64,000 nucleotides of DNA from Rheinheimera pacifica (lineage in GTDB: Bacteria > Pseudomonadota > Gammaproteobacteria > Enterobacterales > Alteromonadaceae). This document shows, one piece after another, positions 9,422 through 18,800 of the stretch (positions are counted from its first letter, which is position 1; every line of letters starts with the position of its first letter). The notes beneath the pieces are model-generated. The model saw only the letters and a list, made by a program, of their open reading frames with translations, was not told the DNA's origin and ran no database searches. The stretch lies in the NCBI RefSeq assembly GCF_024809855.1, contig NZ_JANUEM010000008.1, positions 107,981-171,980 of the forward strand, written 5' to 3'. Made by a program: the position numbers and the translations under genes.

Positions 9422-10465
9422 ATGGACGACAACAAACAAAAAGCGCTTGCTGCTGCCTTAGGTCAAATTGAACGTCAGTTCGGCAAAGGTTCTATTATGC
9501 GTTTGGGTGACAGCACCGCGCTGGATATTGCTGCCGTATCAACCGGTTCTCTGGGGCTGGATATTGCACTTGGTATTGGCGGTTTACCTTATGGCCGTAT
9601 TGTTGAAATTTATGGCCCGGAGTCATCCGGTAAAACAACGTTAACTTTACAGGTGATTGCAGAGGCGCAAAAGGCTGGCAAAACCTGTGCTTTTATTGAT
9701 GCAGAACACGCGCTGGATCCGGTGTATGCAAAAAAACTGGGCGTTAACGTTGATCAACTGCTGGTGTCTCAGCCGGATACCGGTGAGCAGGCACTGGAAA
9801 TTTGTGACATGTTAGTGCGCTCTGCTGCTGTTGATGTGGTGATTGTCGACTCGGTAGCGGCCTTAACGCCAAAAGCTGAAATTGAAGGCGATATGGGCGA
9901 CAGCCATATGGGTTTACAAGCCCGTCTGATGTCACAGGCACTGCGTAAACTAACGGCTAATATTAAGCGCTCAAATACCTTATGTATTTTTATTAACCAA
10001 ATACGCATGAAAATTGGTGTAATGTTTGGTAATCCGGAAACAACTACCGGTGGTAATGCACTAAAATTTTATGCTTCAGTGCGTTTAGATATCCGTCGTA
10101 TTGGCTCGGTAAAAGAAGGTGATGAAATCACCGGTAACGAAACCCGCGTCAAAGTGGTAAAAAATAAGGTCGCACCGCCGTTTAAACAGGCTGAATTTAT
10201 TATTCAGTACGGTGCTGGTATTAATAAACTGGGCGAGTTAATCGACTTAGGTGTAGCTCAGGGTCTGGTAGATAAAGCCGGTGCCTGGTATGCGTATCAA
10301 GGCAATAAAATTGGCCAGGGTAAAGCTAATGCAATGAAGTTTTTGGCAGATAACCAACCAGTTGCTGATGAAATTGAAAAAGAACTGCGTGCCCGCCTGT
10401 TGTTAAAGCCGGGCGAAAAGCCGATTGAAGAAAGCATTCCAGAGGCGTTTGAAGCCGATTTATAA
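9422..10465 (+). CDS. recA: Recombinase RecA
   Basis: 347 residues. RecA forms filaments on single-stranded DNA for homologous recombination and stimulates LexA self-cleavage. Walker A GPESSGKT at 64-71, then the DAEHALDP and VIVDSVAAL segments, the [20 protein letters not shown] loop 2 region and an acidic tail. I chose the ATG at 9422 (MDDNKQKAL) because it matches the family N-terminus; ATG 9410 would add MDIK. A TTG at 9386 is excluded because it sits inside the candidate -10 box. No recX follows, unlike many relatives. Confidence 0.97.
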   Translation: MDDNKQKALAAALGQIERQFGKGSIMRLGDSTALDIAAVSTGSLGLDIALGIGGLPYGRIVEIYGPESSGKTTLTLQVIAEAQKAGKTCAFIDAEHALDPVYAKKLGVNVDQLLVSQPDTGEQALEICDMLVRSAAVDVVIVDSVAALTPKAEIEGDMGDSHMGLQARLMSQALRKLTANIKRSNTLCIFINQIRMKIGVMFGNPETTTGGNALKFYASVRLDIRRIGSVKEGDEITGNETRVKVVKNKVAPPFKQAEFIIQYGAGINKLGELIDLGVAQGLVDKAGAWYAYQGNKIGQGKANAMKFLADNQPVADEIEKELRARLLLKPGEKPIEESIPEAFEADL

Positions 10466-10487
10466 AGGCTGCCCATCTGTTGTTAAT

Positions 10488-10512
10488 AAAGCCGGCGTAA
10501 GCTGGCTTTTTT
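10488..10512 (+). terminator. Rho-independent terminator after recA
   Basis: Stem AAAGCCGGC / GCTGGCTTT with a GTAA tetraloop and one G-T pair, running into six T. It lies 23 bp after the recA stop. Confidence 0.85.
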
Positions 10513-10638
10513 GTGCTTTCAGGAAGAACCCTACCTGTCGGTAGTGCCGGACGATGGCTATATTTTACACAGCTGCAGGCAAATTGGCTTAGCCGGGCTT
10601 ATAGTTGATGTCAGTGCATGGTATTGCAGGGGGGCATA

Positions 10639-11445
10639 ATGAAAGGTTTTCTGACGTTTATTGTTAGCTGTATTCTTAGCCAGCCGGTATACAGCTGTAC
10701 TTTACGTATGGGCATTGAAACCAGTTTCGCACCTTATATTATGCAACACGGCGACAGCTGGCGTGGTATTAATGTTGAGCTGCTGCAACGGCTGGTGCAA
10801 GAGATTGGCTGCGAGCTTGAGTTTATTCACAGCCCCTGGCTACGGTCATTAAAACTTATCGAACAAGGCGAGCTGGATGTACTAAGCCACCTTAGTTATA
10901 ACGCTGAACGTAGCAAACAGTTTGCCTTTATTGGCCCGTATCAGCAGGAAAGCATCTATCTGGTAGGTTTGCCGCGTGCTTTTTCAGGCCTTACTGCAGT
11001 CGACCAACTACAAAACAGCGGTACTAACGGCATTATAGCACTGCTAAATGGTGCTTATTACGGCGACAAGCTGGACAGCATTTTAAATGATGCGAAAAGC
11101 CGTACCCGCTTTGTGTTTATTCGTAGCAATGAAGATAAGCAGGCATTATTACTAAATGGCCGGGTGCACGGCGTGTTGGAGGATATTGCGGCTTATCATT
11201 ATTGGAAAACCCAATCTGGTTTGCCCACGGCAGATTATGTGCCACTGTTTCAGGTGCACCAGAGTATGGTTTATTTTGGTTTTAACCTGCGCACTGTTAG
11301 TAGCACCCAGCTAAAACAGTTAGATCTGGCCTGGCAAAAGCTTTATGCAAACGGCACTGTGGCCGCTATTGTAAAGCGTTATCCGCTGCCCGGTTATCAG
11401 ATCCAACTACCCAAACCGGCTTCTTTATTACCTGCAACAGACTAA
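10639..11445 (+). CDS. Periplasmic solute-binding (SBP_bac_3-like) protein
   Basis: About 268 residues from the ATG at 10639, chosen because AGGGGGG lies just upstream and it begins a signal peptide (MKGFLTFIVSCILSQPVYS-C). The mature protein reads LRMGIETSFAPYI, GINVELLQRLVQEIGCELEF and LIEQGELDVLSHLSYNAERSK, the standard opening of the amino-acid-binding type 3 fold. No permease or ATPase genes adjoin it, so it may be an orphan binding protein, a pattern common in Alteromonadales. Ligand unknown. Confidence 0.8.
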   Translation: MKGFLTFIVSCILSQPVYSCTLRMGIETSFAPYIMQHGDSWRGINVELLQRLVQEIGCELEFIHSPWLRSLKLIEQGELDVLSHLSYNAERSKQFAFIGPYQQESIYLVGLPRAFSGLTAVDQLQNSGTNGIIALLNGAYYGDKLDSILNDAKSRTRFVFIRSNEDKQALLLNGRVHGVLEDIAAYHYWKTQSGLPTADYVPLFQVHQSMVYFGFNLRTVSSTQLKQLDLAWQKLYANGTVAAIVKRYPLPGYQIQLPKPASLLPATD

Positions 11446-11861
11446 TACAACTGACTGTTCAAGCCTTGTTCAGACCAGCAGCACTTTGGCCTGTGTTAAG
11501 TGCCTATATATGATAGTAACGCATACCATCTTTGTCATTCCTTCTGCTGTCTCATGGCTACCCGCCAGGGCTTGCGTCTTTTATCTCCCGGTAGGCAGGT
11601 ATTAAATATATTTCTAATGAAAATGCCGATTTACTTGATAAATTTATTATATGTTTGCAAAGCACTAAACAATTACTATCTTTAATCGCATTATGTGAAC
11701 GCTCCTTGTATAAATAACCTTCTGCTCGTTTTTGTTATTTGTTTTTACTGTTGTCGGAGACTAAAAGCGCAGTTAAAAGCGCTGCAGGTATTCACTGTTA
11801 ATCTGAAGTATCGTTCACAGCCATGAAGGCTGTGTGGTGTTCGTTTGGCTGGAAACACAAC
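11446..11861. other. Long leader region upstream of the eCIS operon
   Basis: 416 bases without a convincing gene, notably A+T-rich around 11600-11750. Two direct repeats TAAAAGCGC (11762-11770 and 11774-11782, 12-bp period) and a perfect hairpin (11816-11834) precede the first eCIS gene. I could not assign a confident -35/-10 pair. A regulated promoter with activator sites is plausible; that is inference from position and repeats. Confidence 0.4.
11816..11834 (+). promoter_or_regulatory. Hairpin or operator in the eCIS leader
   Basis: CACAGCC-ATGAA-GGCTGTG, a perfect 7-bp inverted repeat whose loop holds an in-frame ATG. It ends 27 bp before the chosen start of the first eCIS gene. It could be a repressor site or a leader RNA hairpin. 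Confidence 0.35.
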
Positions 11862-12443
11862 ATGATAGCAAAGACGTTGTCACAATTGGCGGTGCAATTA
11901 AACCGTTTTTTGCGGCATAACTTTAAACTGGAAGAAGATGTGGTGCTGGTGTCTAACTTAAATGAGGCCGACGGTACCGTATTGACTCAGGTTAATAACA
12001 AATTGGTGCTGTTTTTAGTTGGTATCGAAAAAGAAGCAGCTTCGCGCAGTAAAACAGTGTTGCCTGATGCTGGTTTTGCCCGCAGTGCCAACAGCGCTCC
12101 GCCATTACACCTTAATTTACATTTAATGCTGGCTGCCAACTTCAACGGTTCTAACTACAGTGACGCTCTGACGTTATTATCAGCCAGCATCAGTTTTTTT
12201 CAGCGTAACCCACTGTTTACTCATCAAAACCTGCCTGATCTTGATCCCACGATCGAGCGGCTGGCGCTGGATATGGAAAACCTCAGTATTCAGGACACCA
12301 GTAATCTGTGGGGCATGTTAAGTGGTAAATATCTGCCATCAGTGCTGTATAAGGTACGGATGATCAGCTTTGACGGTGCTGATATTTATAGCCAGAGCAG
12401 TTTATTGCGTAAACCGGATACTGATCTCGGAACTCAGCCATGA
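11862..12443 (+). CDS. eCIS DUF4255 (Afp16/Pvc16-type) protein
   Basis: About 193 residues. In Afp and PVC particles the DUF4255 protein ends the tube/sheath at the distal tip and controls length. The start MIAKTLSQLAVQLNRFL is typical of the family, so I chose ATG 11862 over the in-frame ATG at 11823, which lies in a hairpin loop. LNLHLMLAANFNGSNYSDAL in the middle is a family hallmark. First gene of the locus, with a 4-bp ATGA overlap with the next gene. Confidence 0.88.
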   Translation: MIAKTLSQLAVQLNRFLRHNFKLEEDVVLVSNLNEADGTVLTQVNNKLVLFLVGIEKEAASRSKTVLPDAGFARSANSAPPLHLNLHLMLAANFNGSNYSDALTLLSASISFFQRNPLFTHQNLPDLDPTIERLALDMENLSIQDTSNLWGMLSGKYLPSVLYKVRMISFDGADIYSQSSLLRKPDTDLGTQP

Positions 12444-13282
12444 GTTATCTGCCACTATGTAATATTGTAATTCAACATCAATATTTTAGTGATGGTTTGG
12501 CACAATCGTTACGTCTTACCGCTGCAGTACCAACACAGCGCCAGTTACAAAATGCCCAGTTGTTGCTTAAGCCTACAAAACAGGGCGCCGTATTATTGCT
12601 GGACACAAGTCGGCGTGACATAGCCGCTGCCTGTTGTGAGCCAGTTCTGACATTATATTTTCTTTTATACAGCGACGACCCGCTCTTTAGTAGTTACAGC
12701 CTGCCACAGCTACAGCCACAACAATTATTGTACTGCGATAACCGAGGGGCGATACAGGATGATGCCACTTTACGCTTACATTCCGGGCCGGAGGTTGGCA
12801 GCACAGAAATAATAAGTGCTGATGATACGCGCCTGGCCGGCATACTGTCGACAAAAGGCAAAACTTTACCTGTAATGCTGCTGGCCCTTGATATAACCGC
12901 TTTACACATAGCGCAACTTACTGCAGATAACACAATATCTTATCTGCTGCGGTTTGGCAGCAGGCAGAGTGTCTGGCGCTATTACCTGTGTGGTACAGCC
13001 TTTACTCAACCGCTGCGCATTCAGGATATGGCGCAGCAAACCCAATTTATTCAGCAAGACGATACCTGCCTGGCCAATGGCCGTGTGGCCCAGGTATTTG
13101 ATTCTGCCCAACCTTTAAAGCTGCAGCAATTCAGCCCGTACCGGTTTCAGCTGATAACCACTGTACATGGCAGTGAGAAAATTCTGATTAAACGGTTACC
13201 GGTTGCGGTAGCCGGGCAAATCGATAAAGCAGTAGTCAACGGAGTAGCAAGTCACGTGTCGGAAATTTACCTTAACTATTAA
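12440..13282 (+). CDS. Unknown eCIS-operon protein
   Basis: 280 residues with no domain I recognise. Predicted soluble, rich in short beta-strand-like segments, without signal peptide or membrane helix; clustered cysteines near residue 60 (AACCEP). It is translationally coupled (ATGA) to the DUF4255 gene and lies 17 bp before the sheath gene, so it very probably belongs to the particle or its assembly. A protein of this size occurs at this position in some other eCIS loci as I recall; its role is unknown. Confidence 0.65.
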   Translation: MSYLPLCNIVIQHQYFSDGLAQSLRLTAAVPTQRQLQNAQLLLKPTKQGAVLLLDTSRRDIAAACCEPVLTLYFLLYSDDPLFSSYSLPQLQPQQLLYCDNRGAIQDDATLRLHSGPEVGSTEIISADDTRLAGILSTKGKTLPVMLLALDITALHIAQLTADNTISYLLRFGSRQSVWRYYLCGTAFTQPLRIQDMAQQTQFIQQDDTCLANGRVAQVFDSAQPLKLQQFSPYRFQLITTVHGSEKILIKRLPVAVAGQIDKAVVNGVASHVSEIYLNY

Positions 13283-13299
13283 CCAGAAAGGAACACATC

Positions 13300-14859
13300 A
13301 TGGGGCAGATGAAAACGCCGGGCGTTTATATCGTAGAGAAAAATGCCTTTCCCAATTCAGTGGTGGAAGTGGCAACGGCTGTGCCGGCTTTTATCGGCTA
13401 TACCGAAAAAGCACTGAATGGCAATAAGTCACTGACTAACCAGCCAATGCGTATCAGTTCAATGTCAGAGTTTCACAATTACTTTGGGTTTGCGCCGTTG
13501 CCAATGTTTGCTTTGGCAGAGGCTGCCGCTGCAGGCGATAACAGTTTTATAGTGGCAGGCAAACATTATGAACTGAACCACGACAGCGGAAAAAACCTGT
13601 TGTATTACGCCATGATGCTGTTTTATCAAAACGGTGGTGGCCCTTGCTACATTGTGTCGGTAGGTAACTACGCAGACGATATTGAAGGGGCGAAATTAAT
13701 GGCCGGTATTGATCAGCTGATCAAAGAGCAGGAACCGACCATGCTGGTAATACCCGAAGCTGTGCTGCTGGCCGAAGATGATTGTATTGCGGTACAGCAA
13801 GCGGCCTTGGCGCACTGTGGCGGAAAAATGCGTAACCGTATTGCTATTCTGGACGTATGGCAGGGTTATAAGCCGCGTCAGCATCCTGATGGCGATTGCA
13901 TTGATAATTTCCGTGGCAAGCTGGGTATTAACTATCTGGATTTTGCGACAGCCTATTACCCCTGGCTAAACACCACCATAGTGCAGGAACGTGATCTGAG
14001 TTATCTGAACCTGACACCTGCCGAGTTGCTACAACAATTATTAAAACAAGAGCGCAACCTGCCGGATGAGTTGCCCAAGCTGGATGATAAAGCCACCGCT
14101 GCGGATAAAGCCGCTCAGTTAAAACTGCAACAGCAACTGGATGCCATTAACGATATCAGCAAAGACTGGAGCAAGCTGGATCAAGCCGAAATGGTAGCCA
14201 GCCAGATGTTATTGCACAAAAGTCTAAAAGCAATCAGCCCGCTGTACAACCAGTTACTGGGGCAAATGCGCGATGTATTAAACCTGCTGCCGCCCGCTGC
14301 TGCAATGGCCGGTATTTACACCATGGTGGATAACACCAAAGGTGTGTGGAAAGCCCCGGCGAATGTCAGTTTAAGCGCTGTGGTGTCACCGGCGGTAAAT
14401 ATTACCCACGATGAGCAGGAAGATTTAAACGTCAGCACTCAGGGTAAGTCGGTTAATGCTATTCGTACCTTTATTGGCGAAGGCACTCTGGTATGGGGCG
14501 CCCGTACACTGGATGGTAACAGCCTGGACTGGCGCTACGTTAGTGTACGCCGGACCATGATTATGCTGGAAGAATCTATCCGGCTTGGCACCAAAGCCTA
14601 TGTGTTTGAAAACAATACCGCCAGCACCTGGGTCACCATTAAAAGCATGATCCGCAATTTTCTTACCGGTATCTGGAAACGTGGTGGTTTGGCCGGTGCG
14701 TCACCGGAAGATGCATTCAGCGTTAGTGTCGGCTTAGGTGAAACCATGACTCCGGAAGATATTCTCGAAGGCGTGTTGCGGGTAACGGTACTGGTGGCGT
14801 TGATCCGTCCGGCCGAGTTTATTGAAATTACTTTCCAGCAGCAAATGCAGAAATCTTAA
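13300..14859 (+). CDS. Contractile tail sheath protein
   Basis: 519 residues. The sheath polymerises around the inner tube and contracts to drive it forward. The N-terminus (KTPGVYIVEKNAFPNSVVEVATAVPAFIGYTE) is the phage/eCIS sheath opening. The C-terminal domain keeps GEGTLVWGARTLDGN, WRYVSVRRTMIMLEESI and the closing VLVALIRPAEFIEI strand that forms the inter-subunit handshake. A lysine/aspartate-rich insertion lies around residues 250-310. Only one sheath gene is present, whereas Afp and PVC carry three. GAAAGGA provides the ribosome site. Confidence 0.95.
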   Translation: MGQMKTPGVYIVEKNAFPNSVVEVATAVPAFIGYTEKALNGNKSLTNQPMRISSMSEFHNYFGFAPLPMFALAEAAAAGDNSFIVAGKHYELNHDSGKNLLYYAMMLFYQNGGGPCYIVSVGNYADDIEGAKLMAGIDQLIKEQEPTMLVIPEAVLLAEDDCIAVQQAALAHCGGKMRNRIAILDVWQGYKPRQHPDGDCIDNFRGKLGINYLDFATAYYPWLNTTIVQERDLSYLNLTPAELLQQLLKQERNLPDELPKLDDKATAADKAAQLKLQQQLDAINDISKDWSKLDQAEMVASQMLLHKSLKAISPLYNQLLGQMRDVLNLLPPAAAMAGIYTMVDNTKGVWKAPANVSLSAVVSPAVNITHDEQEDLNVSTQGKSVNAIRTFIGEGTLVWGARTLDGNSLDWRYVSVRRTMIMLEESIRLGTKAYVFENNTASTWVTIKSMIRNFLTGIWKRGGLAGASPEDAFSVSVGLGETMTPEDILEGVLRVTVLVALIRPAEFIEITFQQQMQKS

Positions 14860-14900
14860 TTAACTAACTGGTTTATTAAACGAATACAAGGAGCTTAACA

Positions 14901-15359
14901 ATGGCTGATGACGGTTCAACCCAATCCACTTCGGTATGGCCCTTACCGAAGTTTTATTTTCAGGTGAAATGGGACTCTGAAGTAATGTCGTTTCAGGAAG
15001 TATCCGGCCTGGATGTCGAGGCGCAAATTATTGAATACCGCGCCGGTGATAACCCGGTATTTTCTGCCACCAAAATGCCGGGGCTGAAAAAGTCCGGCAA
15101 CGTCACGATGAAAAAAGGCGTGTATAAATCGGATAACAAATTCTGGGCCTGGTTTAGCCAGATCAAGATGAACACCATCAAGCGTCTGCCCATTACCATC
15201 AGTTTGCTGGACGAAGCAGGCGGCACCACCATGGTATGGACCTTAACCAACGCCTGGCCAACCAAAATTACCGGCACGGATCTGAAGTCAGACGGCAATG
15301 AGGTGGCAATAGAAACCATCGAAATTGTACATGAAGGTATCACCATTGATAACCCGTAA
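14901..15359 (+). CDS. Inner tube protein 1 (T4 gp19-like)
   Basis: 152 residues of the phage tail-tube family (gp19-like). The opening reads WPLPKFYFQVKWDSEVMSFQEVSGLDVEAQIIEYRAGDNP, the main tube signature, and the chain ends with NEVAIETIEIVHEGI. Hexamers of it stack to form the tube. It follows the sheath gene after 41 bp with AAGGAG as ribosome site, which suits high expression of a polymeric component. Confidence 0.94.
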   Translation: MADDGSTQSTSVWPLPKFYFQVKWDSEVMSFQEVSGLDVEAQIIEYRAGDNPVFSATKMPGLKKSGNVTMKKGVYKSDNKFWAWFSQIKMNTIKRLPITISLLDEAGGTTMVWTLTNAWPTKITGTDLKSDGNEVAIETIEIVHEGITIDNP

Positions 15360-15374
15360 CAGGTAATACGCAGT

Positions 15375-15839
15375 ATGAGTGAACTGGCAGCGTCAGATTA
15401 TCCGTTACCGGCGTTTTATTTCCGGGTGAAGTTTGCTTCATCCGGCGATAGCGCCGACACCGCGTTTCAGGAAGTGTCGGGTATAGGTGCACAACTGGAT
15501 ACTGAAGATGTAGTAGAAGGCGGTGAAAACCGTTTTGTGCATAAGCTGCCCAAAGCGGTAAAGCACAGCAATCTGGTATTAAAGCGTGGTATAGCACCAA
15601 ACAGCTCTTTGCTGGTGCAATGGTGCATTAAGGTGTTTGAGCAGGGGGTAGATATAGCCATTACTCCCATGACAATCACCGTGGAATTGTTGGATGAAAC
15701 CGGCCAGCCTGCCCGCAGCTGGTCGTTTGTTAACGCTTACCCCGTTAGCTGGCAGGTAGAAGGCTTTAACGCCAGCAAAAACGAGGTAGCCATAGAAAAG
15801 CTGGAATTTAGCTATCAGTACCTAACCCGGGAGCGCTAA
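15375..15839 (+). CDS. Inner tube protein 2 (tube-initiation paralogue)
   Basis: 154 residues, paralogous to the preceding protein: LPAFYFRVKF, TAFQEVSGIGAQL and NEVAIEKLEFSYQYL align with the same landmarks. In Afp/PVC such extra tube proteins form the first rings that join the tube to the spike. The gap to the first tube gene is 15 bp. Confidence 0.92.
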   Translation: MSELAASDYPLPAFYFRVKFASSGDSADTAFQEVSGIGAQLDTEDVVEGGENRFVHKLPKAVKHSNLVLKRGIAPNSSLLVQWCIKVFEQGVDIAITPMTITVELLDETGQPARSWSFVNAYPVSWQVEGFNASKNEVAIEKLEFSYQYLTRER

Positions 15840-15843
15840 CACT

Positions 15844-16017
15844 ATGCCGATTGAAGTCACCAAACTGATTGTCAAATCTACCCTGCTGGAAGAGCAAAGC
15901 GACAACCCGGCACGTCAGCCTTACCCGGCACAGGATTTACAGCAACTAAAGCAGGACATCCTGCAGGAATGCCAGCGGTTATTGCAGCAGGCGCAGTATG
16001 AGCAGAGGCCGCGCTGA
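15844..16017 (+). CDS. DUF5908-type eCIS mini-protein
   Basis: 57 residues, easily missed because of its size. It begins MPIEVTKLIVKSTLLEE, the hallmark of the DUF5908 family found between tube and LysM genes of eCIS loci, and ends in a glutamine-rich helix. It starts 4 bp after the tube-2 stop, and its TGA overlaps the ATG of the next gene (TGATG). Exact role unknown; presumably a baseplate/tube assembly factor. Confidence 0.8.
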   Translation: MPIEVTKLIVKSTLLEEQSDNPARQPYPAQDLQQLKQDILQECQRLLQQAQYEQRPR

Positions 16018-16700
16018 TGAGTGGCAGTAAGTCGCTGTTAACTATAAGTTGTTGCGACAACAATGGCCAGCCCACAGGCGAAGGGCAGTTTCAGGCGATG
16101 ATTAATCCGGCCAGCCTGAATCATCAGTTGGGTATTAGTTACAACACCGATAACAGCAAGAATTTACCTGTGGGTAAGTCGGCAGTAGAAAGCAAATTAA
16201 GCCAGTACCAGCAGGAAAAACTCAGCTTTGATCTGGTGCTGGATGGCACCGGCGTGGTGCCGGTATCAGGGCAACAGGTAGCGGATGTCAGTAAACAGGT
16301 AAAGCAGCTGAAAAATGTGGTGTATCACTACGTTGGTGAAAAACATGAACCCAGCATTGTAAAGCTGCAATGGGGCCAAAACTTTAGTTTTGTTGGCCGC
16401 TTAAATAGCATGACAGTGGATTACACCCTGTTTAAACCCGGTGGTGACCCGCTGAGGGCAAAAATTAAGCTGAATTTCGGCAGCTATATGTCAAACAAAC
16501 AAGAGGCACTAAAGGCTGACAGACAATCGCCGGATCTGACGCATCAGGTGCTGGTAAAAGCCGGTGACACTCTGCCTAATTTGTGTTACCGCATCTACCG
16601 TGACAGCAGCTACTACCTGGCAGTCGCTGAATTTAACCAGTTAGACAGCGTTAGCGTGCTTACGCCCGGCCGCCAGCTGTATTTCCCACCATTGAGGTAA
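16017..16700 (+). CDS. LysM tube-base adaptor (Afp7/Pvc7, gp53-like)
   Basis: 227 residues in two parts. Residues ~1-165 are the CIS tube-associated domain (FQAMINPASLNHQLGISYN near the start, VKLQWGQNFSFVGRLNSM in the middle). Residues ~175-227 are a LysM repeat (VKAGDTLPNLCYRIY to LTPGRQLYFPP). The family sits at the junction of tube and spike. The LysM here is structural and does not by itself imply peptidoglycan binding. Confidence 0.9.
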   Translation: MSGSKSLLTISCCDNNGQPTGEGQFQAMINPASLNHQLGISYNTDNSKNLPVGKSAVESKLSQYQQEKLSFDLVLDGTGVVPVSGQQVADVSKQVKQLKNVVYHYVGEKHEPSIVKLQWGQNFSFVGRLNSMTVDYTLFKPGGDPLRAKIKLNFGSYMSNKQEALKADRQSPDLTHQVLVKAGDTLPNLCYRIYRDSSYYLAVAEFNQLDSVSVLTPGRQLYFPPLR

Positions 16701-16703
16701 GTT

Positions 16704-18491
16704 ATGGCCAATTCTCCGTTACAAGGTGCCGACGGTCCGGTACGGCTTAGCATCACCAGCGATGGTACCGCGTTGGCCGACAGCATCAGTATTATCAGTG
16801 TTGATATTACCAAGGCATTAAACCGGGTACCGCTGGCTGTGCTGACATTCAGTGATGGTGACATGCCGGCGAAAGATTTTCCGCTGTCGAATCAGGCTTC
16901 TCTGGTGCCAGGCGCCAAACTGGTGGTAAGTGCCGGTTATGGTGATGATGAACAACAAATCTTTAGCGGGGTAGTGGTTAAACACAGCCTGGCTATCAGT
17001 GGTAACAATCAGGCGAAACTTATTGTTGAGTGCCGTGATCCTGTTTTTGCCGCTACGCTGGCGCGTAATAATGCCAATTATACTGACATGACCGACAGCG
17101 ATATCTGGCAGCAACTGGCTGGTAAATATGCTGTCAGTTGCAATGCCACCGCCACCGCTGAAAGCCATGCCGAGTTGGTGCAGTATTACAGCACTGACTG
17201 GGATTTTATGCTGCTGCGTGCCGAAGTAAACGGCATGCTGCTGTGTGCCGATGATGGCAAGCTGAATATAGCGCCGCCGGATACTACAGCCGCAGCGGTG
17301 CTTAGTATTACTTACGGCGATGATTTACTTAGTTTTAATGCCAGTCTGGATGCCAGCCAGCAGTTTAGCTCAGTTAAAACAGTTAGTTGGAACCCCGCCA
17401 ATCAGGAAGTTCAAAGCGACGAAGCTGCCAGTGCAACCCTTACAGGCCAGGGCAATATAGCTGCCGGTACGCTGGCTGACGTAGCGGCAGTAAAAGCATT
17501 TCGTTTGCAAAGTAATGCTCCGCTTACTGATGCCAGTTTAACCAGCTGGGCGAAAGCGCAGCAGCTGAAATCCGCACTGGCACGCATTCGCGGTGAGCTG
17601 CGCTGCCAGGGCTCTGCGCTGCTAAAACCCGGTGTATTAATTACGGTGAACGGTGTAGGCGAGCGCTTTAACGGCGACGTTTTTGTGTCTCAGGTGCGGC
17701 ATATTATTGAAGATGGCGATTGGATATCTCAGGTAAGTTTTGGCATGTCGGCACAGTGGTTTGCACAAAATACCGATATCAGCGCTCCCTTAGCGGGCGG
17801 TATGTTGCCTGGTGTGAGTGGGCTGCAAATTGGTGTTGTACAACAACTGGACAGTGATCCGGCGGGCGAGTGCCGCATTCAGATCAAAGTACCGTTGCTG
17901 GAAGCTGAAACCGAAGGCATATGGGCCCGGTTACTGAGTTTTTATGCTTCAAGCGGCTTTGGCCAGTTTTGTCTGCCAGAGGTTGGAGACGAAGTGATCC
18001 TGGGCTACCTGAATAATGATCCCTGTTATCCGGTGATCCTAGGTAGCGTATATAGCAGCAATAAACAGCCGCCTTATGCCGCTGAAGCGGCAAACAATAT
18101 TAAAGCTTTTGTCAGCCGCACCAAGCTGACACTGGAGTACGACGAAGAGAAGAAAAAGATCAGCATTTTTACCCCCGCAGGTAATAAAGCCGTGCTGGAT
18201 GACGACAGTAAAACCATTCTGCTGCAAGACCAGCATGGTAATAAGGTTGAGCTGTCTGACAGCGGCATTTTGCTTGATAGCCCCAAAGACATCAGCTTAA
18301 ACGCCAAAGGCAAAATCAGCCTGCAGGCAGTGGGTAATGTTGAGCTGGCCGCCAAAGCCGATTTTAAGGCCGAAGCGCTGAATATCAGCCAGCAGGCCAA
18401 TGTAAGTTTTACTGCCAAGGGAAGTGCCAGTGCCGAATTGTCTGCCAGCGGCCAGACTACGGTAAAAGGTGCTCTGGTAATGATTAACTAG
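16704..18491 (+). CDS. VgrG-like spike protein (Afp8/Pvc8)
   Basis: 595 residues. The N-terminal ~350 residues match the gp27-like ring, the gp5-type OB domain runs from about 375 to 455 (IGVVQQLDSDPAGECRIQIKV, then FCLPEVGDEVILGYLNNDP), and the C-terminus is a beta-helical needle (KGKISLQAVGNVELAAKAD). As a trimer it forms the spike of the baseplate. There is no extra C-terminal effector domain. The start follows the LysM gene by 3 bp. Confidence 0.93.
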   Translation: MANSPLQGADGPVRLSITSDGTALADSISIISVDITKALNRVPLAVLTFSDGDMPAKDFPLSNQASLVPGAKLVVSAGYGDDEQQIFSGVVVKHSLAISGNNQAKLIVECRDPVFAATLARNNANYTDMTDSDIWQQLAGKYAVSCNATATAESHAELVQYYSTDWDFMLLRAEVNGMLLCADDGKLNIAPPDTTAAAVLSITYGDDLLSFNASLDASQQFSSVKTVSWNPANQEVQSDEAASATLTGQGNIAAGTLADVAAVKAFRLQSNAPLTDASLTSWAKAQQLKSALARIRGELRCQGSALLKPGVLITVNGVGERFNGDVFVSQVRHIIEDGDWISQVSFGMSAQWFAQNTDISAPLAGGMLPGVSGLQIGVVQQLDSDPAGECRIQIKVPLLEAETEGIWARLLSFYASSGFGQFCLPEVGDEVILGYLNNDPCYPVILGSVYSSNKQPPYAAEAANNIKAFVSRTKLTLEYDEEKKKISIFTPAGNKAVLDDDSKTILLQDQHGNKVELSDSGILLDSPKDISLNAKGKISLQAVGNVELAAKADFKAEALNISQQANVSFTAKGSASAELSASGQTTVKGALVMIN

Positions 18492-18500
18492 GAGTTTTGT

Positions 18501-18800
18501 ATGCCACCAGCAGCACGTTTAACCGATATGCACCAGTGCCCGATGCAAACCCCTGGCCTGCCGCCGATCCCACATGTTGGAGGCCCGGTGATTGGGCCGG
18601 GCATACCCACAGTGCTGATTGAAAAACTGCCTGCAGCGGTATTGGGTGACAGCTGTGTATGTGTTGGCCCGCCCGACAGCATTATTAAAGGTTCAACTAC
18701 AGTGCTGATTGGCGGCAAACCGGCAGCCCGGCTCGGTGATACCTGTGCTCATGGCGGAGCTGTGATGATGGGAGCCCCAACCGTGATGATAGGAGGCTAA
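18501..18800 (+). CDS. PAAR-domain spike tip
   Basis: 99 residues, a stand-alone PAAR protein that caps the VgrG-type needle with a metal-binding cone. PPAARLTDMHQCPM opens the first repeat, GGKPAARLGDTCAHGG the second, and the family proline/glycine turns are regular. No C-terminal toxin extension. Immediately followed (no gap) by the gp25 gene. Confidence 0.93.
   Translation: MPPAARLTDMHQCPMQTPGLPPIPHVGGPVIGPGIPTVLIEKLPAAVLGDSCVCVGPPDSIIKGSTTVLIGGKPAARLGDTCAHGGAVMMGAPTVMIGG

Noticed and set aside
11500..11685. 61-codon frame in the eCIS leader
   Set aside because: No ribosome site and no recognisable composition; lies in a presumed regulatory region.
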